From Gemmatimonadota bacterium (GTDB lineage: Bacteria > JBHIER01 > G020348925), in NCBI GenBank assembly GCA_020348925.1, contig CP070758.1, forward strand, positions 4,952,433 to 4,994,347: a stretch of 41,915 nucleotides of DNA, in the 5' to 3' direction. The notes beneath the pieces were generated by a model, which saw only the letters and a list, made by a program, of their open reading frames with translations, did not search any database and was not told where the DNA came from. Both the position numbers and the translations under genes were made by a program. The stretch's first letter is position 1. Each line of letters begins with the position of its first letter. Below, piece after piece: positions 24,857-32,700 of this stretch.

Positions 24857-25639
24857 TCATTTTCCCCTAAACTCAGGTTTGCGCTTTTCCAGAAAAGCCT
24901 TCGTCCCTTCAGCCATATCATCCGTGGTGCACACGGCACCGAACTGGAGTGACTCAAAGGTGCAGCCCGATTTCAGATCGGTCTCCAGCCCATAATAGAC
25001 ACACTTCTTGATCAGAGCAAGGGCGATCGGCGCCAGATTGGCCATCGCCTTGGCCAAACCCTTCGCTTCATCCATGAGACTGTCGTGGGGCACCACCTTG
25101 TCCACGAGCCCGATTTGGAGCGCCTCTTCGGCCTTGATCATCTTTCCCGTCAAGAGTATCTCGAGCGCTTTCCCCTTACCCACCAGGCGAGGCAGACGCT
25201 GCGTACCGCCGTAGCCGGGAATAATGCCCAGTGTGATTTCGGGCTGACCCAGCTTCGCTTTGTCGGAGGCGAGCCGGATATCGCCGGCCATGGCCAGTTC
25301 GCACCCGCCGCCGAGGGCAAAGCCGTTGATGGCCATGATGACGGGCTTGTTCATGTTGGCGATGTTGAACATGAGCACCTGACCCCGTTCGCTCTTGGCA
25401 ACACCCTGGAGCGCGTTCAAGGTCGACAGCTCCTTTATATCCGCCCCGGCGACGAAAGCCTTATCCCCTGCGCCTGTGACCACGATAACTCTGATCTCTT
25501 GGTCACTCTCAAGTTCATCAAAGGCAGCCCTCATCTCGGCGATGACGTCGTCGTTCAAGGCGTTCATCTTGTCCGGACGGTTGATCGTCAGCACGGCGAC
25601 GTGTTCCTCTCGATCAATGAGTATATTCTTATAATCCAT
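24857..25639 (-). CDS. enoyl-CoA hydratase (crotonase family)
   Basis: This 260-residue crotonase hydrates 2-enoyl-CoA to 3-hydroxyacyl-CoA. The oxyanion-hole segment is AFVAGADIKEL (about 63-73). Both catalytic glutamates of true hydratases are present, in GGGCELAMAGD (about 108-118) and LGQPEITLGIIPGYGGTQRL (about 132-151). ATG 25639 is preferred over 25657 because GGAG stands seven bases ahead. It is not the ring hydrolase BamA/Oah, which is longer. With the two 3-hydroxyacyl-CoA dehydrogenases upstream it makes a beta-oxidation pair. Confidence 0.93.
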   Translation of the reverse strand: MDYKNILIDREEHVAVLTINRPDKMNALNDDVIAEMRAAFDELESDQEIRVIVVTGAGDKAFVAGADIKELSTLNALQGVAKSERGQVLMFNIANMNKPVIMAINGFALGGGCELAMAGDIRLASDKAKLGQPEITLGIIPGYGGTQRLPRLVGKGKALEILLTGKMIKAEEALQIGLVDKVVPHDSLMDEAKGLAKAMANLAPIALALIKKCVYYGLETDLKSGCTFESLQFGAVCTTDDMAEGTKAFLEKRKPEFRGK

Positions 25640-25690
25640 CACTAAGCTCCATCTCACTTTCTCTGTTATTGTTCGTTCATCAATACAAGA

Positions 25691-26545
25691 CTATTTCCCG
25701 TAGTCGTAAAAGCCTTTGCCCGATTTGCGGCCGTGAAATCCGGCCAATACCATCTTTCTCAAAAGCGGTGGGGCGGCATACTTGGGGTCCCGGAACTCGT
25801 CGTACATGACGTCGGCAATGAACAGGGTTGTATCGACGCCGACGAAATCGAGCAGCTCCAGCGGCCCCATGGGCATGTTGCAGCCCAACTTCATCCCGGC
25901 ATCGATATCCTCCCTGGTCGCCACGCCGGACTCATAGGCCCGAACGCCATCCAAGAGATAGGGTATGAGCAGCAGATTCACGATGAAGCCGGGCGTGTCC
26001 TTGGCCGTGATGATCTGCTTGCCCAGGGATTCGCAAAAGGCCTTGGCCGTATTATACGTCTCATCGGAGGTCACGATGCTGCGTACAATCTCCACCAGCT
26101 TCATGATCGGCACCGGATTGAAAAAGTGGAGCCCCAAAAATTTATCCGGCCGACTTGTGGCCGAGGCCATGTCAATAATGGAAATCGACGAGGTATTGCT
26201 CCCGAAAATGACCTCAGGGCGACAGAGACCATCGAGTTCTTTGAAAACCTGCTTCTTGATATCGATGTTTTCAATGATAGCCTCGATGATGAGGTCGCAG
26301 TCCTTCAAATCCACCAGCTTGACCGTTCCCGTAATTTTGTCGAGAGTGGCTTTCTTCTGCTCCTCTGTCATCTTCCCTCTTTCGATGCCTTTGGTCAGAA
26401 AGGAATCGATTTTCTTCAGGCCTTTGTCCAGCAACTCCTGATCCGCCTCACACACGACAACATCGTAGCCGCATTGGGCCGACACCTGTGTAATACCCGA
26501 TCCCATGAGTCCACATCCGATGACGCCGACTTTTTTAATTTCCAT
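25691..26545 (-). CDS. 3-hydroxyacyl-CoA dehydrogenase (HbdA/PaaH type), copy 1
   Basis: This 284-residue NAD-dependent enzyme oxidises 3-hydroxyacyl-CoA. The Rossmann motif VGVIGCGLMGSGI (about 5-17), FGSNTSSISI with the conserved serine, LGLHFFNPVPIMKLVE with the catalytic histidine, DTPGFIVNLLLIPYL and the PMGPLELLDFVGVD dimer motif are all seen. AAAGGAG nine bases upstream selects ATG 26545 over the ATG at 26554. It is one of two tandem paralogues; the other precedes it by 148 bases of AT-rich repeat. Confidence 0.94.
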   Translation of the reverse strand: MEIKKVGVIGCGLMGSGITQVSAQCGYDVVVCEADQELLDKGLKKIDSFLTKGIERGKMTEEQKKATLDKITGTVKLVDLKDCDLIIEAIIENIDIKKQVFKELDGLCRPEVIFGSNTSSISIIDMASATSRPDKFLGLHFFNPVPIMKLVEIVRSIVTSDETYNTAKAFCESLGKQIITAKDTPGFIVNLLLIPYLLDGVRAYESGVATREDIDAGMKLGCNMPMGPLELLDFVGVDTTLFIADVMYDEFRDPKYAAPPLLRKMVLAGFHGRKSGKGFYDYGK

Positions 26546-26571
26546 AATCACCATCTCCTTTCACCATCTTA

Positions 26572-26690
26572 AATGCAAATTGAAAAATTTAGAATGCAAA
26601 ATGAAAAATAAGACATTTTCTTATCAGGCCAAATACGTTTGGAACGTTAATTTTGCACTTTGCACTTTGCGCTTTTCACTTTGCATCTAT
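26572..26690. repeat. AT-rich intergenic inverted repeat between the two dehydrogenase genes
   Basis: Left arm 26572-26611 has ATGCAAATTGAAAA and GAATGCAAAATG words; right arm 26650-26690 carries, in reverse complement, ATGCAAAGTGAAAA and repeated GCAAAGT words. The whole stretch is non-coding and of very different composition from the genes on either side. It looks like a dispersed intergenic repeat. Confidence 0.55.
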
Positions 26691-26693
26691 TTA

Positions 26694-27542
26694 TCAATAC
26701 TTATAAAATCCTTCCCCTGACTTCTTACCTATTTTCCCTTCGGCCACCATCTTCTTGAGCAGCTCCGGTGCGGCATATTGAGGCTGCTTGAACTCGTCGT
26801 ACATGATGCCGGTAATAGAGAGGGTCGTATCGAGACCGACAAAATCGAGCAGCGTCAGCGGTCCCATGGGATAGCCGCAGCCCAGCATCATGGCGTTGTC
26901 GATGTCTTTGGGGGAAGCCACATCCGCCTCCAGAGCCCGAATCGCATCCAGCAGGTACGGCACCAACAGCCGGTTGACCACAAAGCCCGTTGTATCCTTG
27001 CACGGCACAGCCACTTTATCCAGGGTTTTCACATACTGCATGGCCGCGTCAAAGGTCTCATCGCTGGTCGTGGCCGTCTTGACCACCTCCACCAGCTTCA
27101 TCATCGGCACCGGGTTGAAGAAGTGCAGTCCGACGAACTTCTCAGGCCGTTTCGTCTCCTTGGCCATATCCGAAATCTTGAGGGAGGAGGTGTTGGACGC
27201 GAAGATCGTACTCTTCGGGCACAGTTTGTCCAGTTTTCCAAAAACCTCATTCTTGATCTTGATATCCTCGGTGATGGCCTCGATAACGATGTCGCAGTCC
27301 TTCAGGTCCTCGAGCTTCGTGGTTCCTGTCAAGTTATCGGCAATCATACGTTTTTCAAAAACGGTGGCCTTCTTTCTGGCGATCGCTTTCGTCAGGTACT
27401 TCTGAATACTCCCCAATCCCTTGTCCAACAACTCCTGGGAGACCTCACAGACGACTGTTTCGTACCCATTGGCAGCAGATACATGAGCTACCCCCGAGCC
27501 CATCAATCCGCAGCCCAGAATTCCGACTTTCTTGATTTCCAT
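26694..27542 (-). CDS. 3-hydroxyacyl-CoA dehydrogenase (HbdA/PaaH type), copy 2
   Basis: This 282-residue paralogue of the next gene has the same motifs: VGILGCGLMGSGVAHVSA, FASNTSSLKISD, VGLHFFNPVPMMKLVE, TTGFVVNRLLVPYLLD and PMGPLTLLDFVGLD. A longer frame to 27734 overlaps the alcohol dehydrogenase; ATG 27542 follows an AAAGGAGG site and starts MEIKKVG exactly like copy 1. Two tandem copies suggest different chain length or substituent preference, for example 3-hydroxypimeloyl-CoA versus 3-hydroxybutyryl-CoA, but sequence alone does not show which. Confidence 0.94.
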   Translation of the reverse strand: MEIKKVGILGCGLMGSGVAHVSAANGYETVVCEVSQELLDKGLGSIQKYLTKAIARKKATVFEKRMIADNLTGTTKLEDLKDCDIVIEAITEDIKIKNEVFGKLDKLCPKSTIFASNTSSLKISDMAKETKRPEKFVGLHFFNPVPMMKLVEVVKTATTSDETFDAAMQYVKTLDKVAVPCKDTTGFVVNRLLVPYLLDAIRALEADVASPKDIDNAMMLGCGYPMGPLTLLDFVGLDTTLSITGIMYDEFKQPQYAAPELLKKMVAEGKIGKKSGEGFYKY

Positions 27543-27574
27543 TACATCCTCCTTTACAAGGTTTCCTTTCACTT

Positions 27575-28597
27575 TTACGGTGTGACAATCGTCCTCAGTG
27601 ATTCTCCCTTCCGCAACACGTCGAAAGCGCCGTTGATGTCCTTCAGGGAGAACTTTTCGGTCACAAGCTCTTTCACTTTTATCTTTCCTATGCGAACCAT
27701 TTCGATCAACTTCACGTAATCGATAGGGCGACACCCGAGGGAACCGATGATTTCCATCTCCCGAAACATGATTCGTCCGGCGTTGACTGAAATGTCCTTG
27801 TGGGTGTAACCAACGACGACCAACCGCCCCCCACCCTTAACGCAGCCAAACGCTTGCTCGATGGTAGCAGGGTTCCCGATGACCTCGAAGGCCACATCGG
27901 CACCGCCACCGGTTAGCCTTCGAATCGCTTTTCCCACATCCTCCACCTCTTTGGCATTGATCGTCTCAACGGCACCCAGCTTTTTCGCCCATTCCAGTTT
28001 ACCCGGAAGAATATCGACCGCGATGACCGAAGCGCCGATGGCGGCGGCGATCTGAACCACGTTGATGCCAACGCCTCCGCATCCTATAACCACGACTGAA
28101 TCACCGGGCTTCACTTCACCACGATTCTTCACGGCGTGATAGGGCGTCGAGATGGCATCGGCAATAATACACCCCTCGATCAAGGGGATTTCATCTGGGA
28201 GATGCAGGGCATCCTTGGCCGGTGCCTTCACAAACTCAGCATAGGCCCCATCGACATGGTTACCGTACATGACCATATTCAGGCAGATGTTCTCGCGACC
28301 GGTCCTGCAGTAGGCGCATTTGCCGCAGGTCAGTACAGCCGGTAAGACAACCCGGTCACCGGCCTTGAAATCGGTCACTTTATCCCCGACTCTCTCAACC
28401 GTTCCCGAAGGTTCGTGGCCAAGGATCAAGGGCGGCTTCTTGAAGGTCGGTACCCCATGATCAATGTAGCTGAGATCCGTATGGCACACGCCGCAGGCCG
28501 CTACTTTCACCAGAATCTCGTCAGGCCCGATCTTGGGCATCTCAACCGCCTCGATCTTCAACGGCTGGTTCGGCCCGTGAAAAATTGCAGCTCTCAT
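27575..28597 (-). CDS. zinc-dependent alcohol dehydrogenase (candidate alicyclic hydroxyacyl-CoA dehydrogenase)
   Basis: This 340-residue medium-chain dehydrogenase has catalytic zinc ligands C38 (GVCHTD) and H61-E62 (LGHEPSGTV), structural zinc cysteines in LTCGKCAYCRTGRENIC (C91, C94, C97, C105), and a Rossmann segment VVVIGCGGVGINVVQIAAA (about 167-185). In benzoyl-CoA clusters a related enzyme (Had/BadH-position, BzdX/BamQ) oxidises 6-hydroxycyclohex-1-ene-1-carbonyl-CoA, and the neighbourhood makes that the first hypothesis. General alcohol dehydrogenases share these motifs, so the substrate is inferred from context. AGGAGGTGATGG precedes the start. Confidence 0.87.
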   Translation of the reverse strand: MRAAIFHGPNQPLKIEAVEMPKIGPDEILVKVAACGVCHTDLSYIDHGVPTFKKPPLILGHEPSGTVERVGDKVTDFKAGDRVVLPAVLTCGKCAYCRTGRENICLNMVMYGNHVDGAYAEFVKAPAKDALHLPDEIPLIEGCIIADAISTPYHAVKNRGEVKPGDSVVVIGCGGVGINVVQIAAAIGASVIAVDILPGKLEWAKKLGAVETINAKEVEDVGKAIRRLTGGGADVAFEVIGNPATIEQAFGCVKGGGRLVVVGYTHKDISVNAGRIMFREMEIIGSLGCRPIDYVKLIEMVRIGKIKVKELVTEKFSLKDINGAFDVLRKGESLRTIVTP

Positions 28598-28607
28598 CCA
28601 TCACCTC

Positions 28608-28829
28608 CTATGTTAATATTCTCTTACGCCTTGTAAAAACTTCCTTATACTTTTTGTAGTCTGACTCAAAACACTCCGTGCATTCGCCGACCATCTCCTC
28701 CGGTCTGACCGGCTCAATATGAGTTTCGAATCCCAGGGATTCATAGAGATCGACCAGCTCCCTCACCCGAGGCTCATCGGCAATCGACCGACTCTCCCAG
28801 CCCCCTTTTTCAAGTTCCTCGCGATTCAT
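28608..28829 (-). CDS. 73-residue conserved-looking small protein with CxxCF motif
   Basis: I do not recognise this family. It is acidic in the first half with VRELVDLYESLGFETHIEPV, then ECTECFESDYKKYKEVFTRR: a single CxxC pair and a basic C terminus. The fold could be a small metal-binding or thiol protein. It is packed nine bases after the acetyltransferase and ten bases before the alcohol dehydrogenase, so it belongs to the operon. Its start follows TAGGACTCAAC without a strong ribosome binding site. Confidence 0.6.
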   Translation of the reverse strand: MNREELEKGGWESRSIADEPRVRELVDLYESLGFETHIEPVRPEEMVGECTECFESDYKKYKEVFTRRKRILT

Positions 28830-28837
28830 GTTGAGTC

Positions 28838-29299
28838 CTAATCGATTCTTAATTCCAGACTAATCCGCTTTGCCGGAGCAAATCCCTGATTATTGAAGAA
28901 TTTCAGTAGGTCAATATCATCCCATCCGACCTGGGTTGTGACCCGCTCTCCACCAGCTTTCTTTACAGTTGTGACGAATTCCTCCAAAAGAACCTTTGCA
29001 ATACCTTGATGTTGATAATCGGGATCGACACCCAGCGTATCGATTGTGGCCGTTGTTTCCGGTATGCCAAACTCACCAATTGACACGTTGCCCATGATGA
29101 ACCCGACAACCTTCCCATCCACCTCAGCCACCAGTGATGTGACGAGCTTCTGCTCATCATCAAGAGCCTGAAATACCTTTCGACGTAAATAATTCATCCG
29201 TCGCCTACCGGTTATCTTGGCATCGATCCCAACGATACGATCATAGTCCTCTTTTTTAATAACTCGAGTAACAATATCTTGCTTCGCAATCTTAGCCAT
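28838..29299 (-). CDS. GNAT-family N-acetyltransferase
   Basis: This 153-residue GNAT fold protein has the acetyl-CoA pyrophosphate loop in TLGVDPDYQHQGIAKVLLEE (about 96-115), preceded by the LVAEVDGKVVGFIMG strand-turn-strand and followed by WDDIDLLKFFNNQGF. In Rhodopseudomonas acetyltransferases either acetylate aryl-CoA ligases or remove inhibitory aminobenzoates (BadL), so a regulatory or detoxifying role in this operon is plausible but unproven. It starts 17 bases after the 844-residue oxidoreductase. Confidence 0.88.
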   Translation of the reverse strand: MAKIAKQDIVTRVIKKEDYDRIVGIDAKITGRRRMNYLRRKVFQALDDEQKLVTSLVAEVDGKVVGFIMGNVSIGEFGIPETTATIDTLGVDPDYQHQGIAKVLLEEFVTTVKKAGGERVTTQVGWDDIDLLKFFNNQGFAPAKRISLELRID

Positions 29300-29316
29300 T
29301 GGAAATCGCTCTCCTG

Positions 29317-31851
29317 CTAAAATAAGTCATCAAGTTCATCCACCCCCCCGCCAGGCATACGACCGTGCTCCTTCAGGTGTTGCTGAAGAAGCTCGCTTTC
29401 CCTCTTCGTATACATTGGATCCTCCTCGAAGAGAACATACCTGGCATTTACCCCCTGCTGCAATACTTCCTCCAATGCCTGACGCAGGTTCATGGTACCG
29501 GTTATCTGTAAAACTTCCTTCGCTTCATCGAAAAGTTGAAAGACGCCACCCTTCTCAGGAACGGTACTCAAGATTTCCGGCATTAATTCCATCAACTTTT
29601 CGATCTCAGGAGGAAAAACGACCTGAGTCATCTTTAAACGTAAATCGCACTGCAGGCACCGCTGTGCCTCTTCAACAGCCTGTTCCCGATTGTACCCCAA
29701 TTCGATCTCGGCAAAATTTTTTGTCCGCTCATCCACCGGAAGGCACGGCATCGCTGTTCGCGCGCGATCCGCAAATCCCTCATCTCGACCGAGTCGGGGG
29801 TCCGGTTTTTCGAGTTGAATCAGCGTCTCGGCTATCTCACCCTTACCGCCGAGGTCTCGATCGATGGTCATTGCCGCCTTTCGCCCTGCGGCAATGGCCT
29901 CAATGACAGAGGTCGATCCATCAACGCAGTCTCCTCCCGCGAAGACACCATCAACATTCGTCACCAGCGTTTCGCCTTCCGTTTTGATTGTGCCAACGTC
30001 GCTCGTATGGATTCCGGATCCATTCAAAAAGGAAGAATCAGGGGCCTGGCCAATGGCCAGGATCACCATATCGGTCTCGATCCTCTTCGTCTCAGACTCA
30101 TCAAAACAGGGCTTGAATTTCCCTTCATCGTCGAAGACGGAAGAGCACCGGACGAAATCTATACCTTGAACCTCATTCTTCTCTCCGAAGATCCGTTTCG
30201 GTCCCCACGAAGGATAAATCTGTATACCCTCCTCCGCCGCCCTCCGGACCTCCCATTCGTGAGCCGGTATCTCCTCGTCACATTCCAGACAGGTCAGGTG
30301 AATATCCTTGGCCCCAAGACGTCGAACAGTCAAGGCGACGTCGATGGCCACATTGCCACCGCCAACGACAACCACACGATCCTTGACGTCAATCTCCTTG
30401 TCAAGATTGACGTCCCTTAGGAAATCCATTCCCCACAGGATACCGTTCAGATCGGTTCCCTCAATGTCCAGTTTTTTGCTGAGTGGTGTACCTGAGGCAA
30501 TGAAGATTGAATCAAACCCCTCATTTCTTAGATCCGTAAGAATCTTCTCCTCTCCAATCGGCGATGCGGTCTTGATCTCCACCCCCATGGCAGTGATTTC
30601 GGCGATCTCCCTTCTCAACACATCACCGGGCAATCGGTACGCCGGTATTCCCGTGCGCATCATTCCTCCGGGCTCCGGAGATGCCTCGAAGACGGTCACC
30701 GAATGACCCAGTCTCGTAAGATAGTACGCCGTCGTGAGACCCGCAGGTCCTGAGCCAACAACCGCCACACGCTTTCGCGTGGCAGGAGCAATCTTGATAT
30801 TTTGTTTCCATTGTCCGTTGTCGTTTTCGGCAGCAAAACGCTTCAAAGCGCATATGGCAATCGGCTCATCCACCTCACCCCGCCGGCAGACGTCTTCGCA
30901 CGGATGAAAGCATACGTGTCCCAGTATCTCAGGGAACGGCACCTTTTCTCGAACAACAGCCGCAGCTTCCGCAAATTTACCCTGGTTGATACATCGAATG
31001 TATCGAGGGACATCGATCTCGACCGGGCAGTTGTGAAGACAGGGCAGGAGAAACATCTCCCTGTCATCCATTGCCCCTTTATCCATTAAAGCTCCAGTGG
31101 GGCAAACCTCGACACAGGCGGTGCAGAATTTACAGTCGGATGCACTCGGTGAAGGGCCGACTGTCCCGACAACTGCCTTTCCGTCCTGATAGATAAATCC
31201 CAGGGCATCAATTCCTCTCAAATCCCGACAGGCCCGCACACAGCGGGTACATCCGATGCACAGATTATAATCGCGTTTGAAAAGGGGATCATCTCCAAAA
31301 ACAGGCAGCTCCGTGGGAATCCATCGCGGTGTTTCCTCCTTGATCTTAACATACTCCGCCACTTTTTGCAGCTCGCACTGGCCGAACTTCGGACAGCAGC
31401 GCTCGTTTTCAGGAACGTTGGTCGAACACTGGGTCAGGCTGCATCCCTCCTTCTGGGCGCAGGTGAGGCAGGCGTGAGGGTGGTTTTGAAAAATAACAGC
31501 CAGGTTATCTCTTCTTGCACTCAGGACCTTGGGCGTATCCGTCAATACGACCATCCCCTCTTCAACATCAGTTGAACAAGCCCGATGCAGTCCGTTTCTT
31601 CCCTCAATCTCTATCAAACAGAGTTTGCACCCCTCCTCATCTTGGCGTATTGGTTCCAATGATGTTCCCTTGAAAATCTCATCACCCCGATACACCACCT
31701 CTTGAGGAACCATGCCTTTCATCGGAGGTAAATCCGGATGGTAGCACAGATGCGGGATATAGACGTCAGCCGCTAACGCTGCCTCCAGAATCGATGAACC
31801 GTCCTCGGCTTGAATTCCCTTGTCGTTTACTTTCAATGAAATCATATTCAT
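29317..31851 (-). CDS. fused iron-sulfur/FAD/NAD(P) oxidoreductase, probable ferredoxin reductase of the BCR system
   Basis: An 844-residue multi-domain redox protein. Order: [2Fe-2S] domain (C36, C75, C78, C92), NuoG-type His/Cys cluster region (HPHACLTCAQKEGC, about 124-137), two [4Fe-4S] motifs CIGCTRCVRAC (198-208) and CKFCTACVEVCP (240-251), a GltD-like Fe-S part (CLHNCPVEIDVP near 271; CFHPCEDVCRR near 314), the FAD site VAVVGSGPAGLTTAYYL (362-378), the NAD(P) site VVVVGGGNVAIDVAL (about 490-504), and a C-terminal domain from about 767 that looks like a degenerate GIY-YIG fold. GltD-like ferredoxin reductases (BzdV-type) occur in Bzd clusters to re-reduce ferredoxin. The N-terminal NuoG/HydB-like modules could allow electron confurcation with a further partner; this is inference. 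Confidence 0.85.
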   Translation of the reverse strand: MNMISLKVNDKGIQAEDGSSILEAALAADVYIPHLCYHPDLPPMKGMVPQEVVYRGDEIFKGTSLEPIRQDEEGCKLCLIEIEGRNGLHRACSTDVEEGMVVLTDTPKVLSARRDNLAVIFQNHPHACLTCAQKEGCSLTQCSTNVPENERCCPKFGQCELQKVAEYVKIKEETPRWIPTELPVFGDDPLFKRDYNLCIGCTRCVRACRDLRGIDALGFIYQDGKAVVGTVGPSPSASDCKFCTACVEVCPTGALMDKGAMDDREMFLLPCLHNCPVEIDVPRYIRCINQGKFAEAAAVVREKVPFPEILGHVCFHPCEDVCRRGEVDEPIAICALKRFAAENDNGQWKQNIKIAPATRKRVAVVGSGPAGLTTAYYLTRLGHSVTVFEASPEPGGMMRTGIPAYRLPGDVLRREIAEITAMGVEIKTASPIGEEKILTDLRNEGFDSIFIASGTPLSKKLDIEGTDLNGILWGMDFLRDVNLDKEIDVKDRVVVVGGGNVAIDVALTVRRLGAKDIHLTCLECDEEIPAHEWEVRRAAEEGIQIYPSWGPKRIFGEKNEVQGIDFVRCSSVFDDEGKFKPCFDESETKRIETDMVILAIGQAPDSSFLNGSGIHTSDVGTIKTEGETLVTNVDGVFAGGDCVDGSTSVIEAIAAGRKAAMTIDRDLGGKGEIAETLIQLEKPDPRLGRDEGFADRARTAMPCLPVDERTKNFAEIELGYNREQAVEEAQRCLQCDLRLKMTQVVFPPEIEKLMELMPEILSTVPEKGGVFQLFDEAKEVLQITGTMNLRQALEEVLQQGVNARYVLFEEDPMYTKRESELLQQHLKEHGRMPGGGVDELDDLF

Positions 31852-31856
31852 TCAAT

Positions 31857-32144
31857 TTACCAGGAGTGCGTGATGGCATCCTGGGCGCATGCTGCCATAC
31901 AGGGCAGCGGCGGTCGATTGCTCACCGGCTTGCCGGGCCCGCAGCTGTATTTGATCTTTTTTCGATGCGCGTCGGTCACCGAGGCGATCATATCCCCTTC
32001 GATGGGATCGTACTGATCCTCAATGACCTCCAAAACTTTCGCCGGACAGGCTTCGACGCAATCGCCGCAGCCGTTGCATTTTTCCGTATCAACTGTTATA
32101 AAGTATTCTCCTGACCCGTCCTTATATCCGTAGTTGGCTAACAT
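31857..32144 (-). CDS. ferredoxin, two-cluster, probable electron donor to the reductase
   Basis: This 95-residue protein has one clear [4Fe-4S] motif, CNGCGDCVEACP (about 23-34). A second, irregular set of cysteines lies in YSCGPGKP and LPCMAACAQDAI (about 67-90). It differs from simple 2[4Fe-4S] ferredoxins by the approximately 30-residue insertion between the motifs. A ferredoxin gene (bzdM) follows bzdQ in Azoarcus; the same position here, apart from an inserted gene, supports that role. It ends five bases before the oxidoreductase start. Confidence 0.85.
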   Translation of the reverse strand: MLANYGYKDGSGEYFITVDTEKCNGCGDCVEACPAKVLEVIEDQYDPIEGDMIASVTDAHRKKIKYSCGPGKPVSNRPPLPCMAACAQDAITHSW

Positions 32145-32162
32145 GAAGTACCTTCCTTTTTA

Positions 32163-32195
32163 AGTCACAGAGACTCAGAGACACTGAGAAACCCA
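32163..32195. repeat. CACAGAG-type repeat, left of the GxxExxY gene
   Basis: GTCACAGAGACTCAGAGACA followed by CTGAGAAACCCA is a direct-orientation relative of the right-hand copy beginning at 32629. Together they bracket the GxxExxY gene. Confidence 0.65.
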
Positions 32196-32227
32196 ATTAT
32201 TTTTTTTCAACCCCACCCTACTCACTT

Positions 32228-32608
32228 TTAATACACAATTCTTTTAATACCTTTTTTCAAAACCGCCATATTAAAATTGATGAGTAGTCCTACCTTAAGG
32301 TCAGAGGCTTTGCAATATGAGATAACTTGTGCTCGGTGAACTTCATCAAACCTCTCAACGGATTTAATTTCCAAGACAACTTTACCCTCGACAATAAAAT
32401 CTAATCTATGTTTACCTACTTGCTCATCCTTGTAAAATATCCCGATCTCTTTCTGTCTTTCATACTTGATTTTTCTGGAATCAAATTCCTTTGCAAGCGC
32501 TTGTTCATAAATCGATTCTAAATAACCAGGTCCCAATTCGCGGTGAACTTCAATTGCCGCGGAGATTACTTTTTCCGTTATATCGGAATGAGGATACTCT
32601 TCTTTCAT
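32228..32608 (-). CDS. GxxExxY protein (PD-(D/E)XK nuclease-like family)
   Basis: This 126-residue protein has the family-naming motif in GPGYLESIYEQALAKEF (about 26-42) and a nuclease-like core HRLDFIVEGKVVLEIKSVER, with D and E-x-K spaced as in the PD-(D/E)XK fold, followed by QVISYCKASDLKVGLLINF. Function in cells is unknown; a nuclease or nucleic-acid role is inferred. Genes of this family are scattered through genomes next to CACAGAG-type repeats. Here it sits inside the reductase operon between bzdQ and the ferredoxin, is more AT-rich than its neighbours, and has no metabolic link to them, so it is probably an insertion. Confidence 0.9.
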   Translation of the reverse strand: MKEEYPHSDITEKVISAAIEVHRELGPGYLESIYEQALAKEFDSRKIKYERQKEIGIFYKDEQVGKHRLDFIVEGKVVLEIKSVERFDEVHRAQVISYCKASDLKVGLLINFNMAVLKKGIKRIVY

Positions 32609-32628
32609 TCTAAATCCTCATAACCACA

Positions 32629-32700
32629 GACACCCAGAGATACTGAGAATCAATTTAATATTATTCAGTATTCCTCTGAGTCTCTGCGCCTCTGTGGCTA
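32629..32700. repeat. paired CACAGAG-type repeats, right of the GxxExxY gene
   Basis: A direct copy (CACAGACACCCAGAGA then TACTGAGAATC, 32633-32659) is followed by an inverted copy (CTCTGAGTCTCTGCGCCTCT then GTGG, 32674-32697). The two can pair as a long imperfect hairpin. The last bases GTGGCTA include the bzdQ stop codon on the minus strand. A shorter related piece, CTGAGCCTCTGTGG, occurs at 35823-35836 between bzdO and bzdN. Confidence 0.65.

Noticed and set aside
24857-25639. Ring-opening hydrolase BamA/Oah
   Set aside because: The protein is only 260 residues with both catalytic glutamates of ordinary enoyl-CoA hydratases; the hydrolases are longer.
26640-26690. Tandem heptamer array (TTTGCAC-like) as a regulatory repeat
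   Set aside because: The units are imperfect and mirrored by the left arm, so it is better explained as one half of an inverted intergenic repeat.
25733-27719. Two long plus-strand frames opposite the 3-hydroxyacyl-CoA dehydrogenases
   Set aside because: Both mirror the paralogous genes and resemble each other only because the genes do.
32163-32700. CRISPR array
   Set aside because: The CACAGAG repeats are few, unevenly spaced, in both orientations and enclose a gene rather than uniform spacers. No array was seen anywhere in the window.
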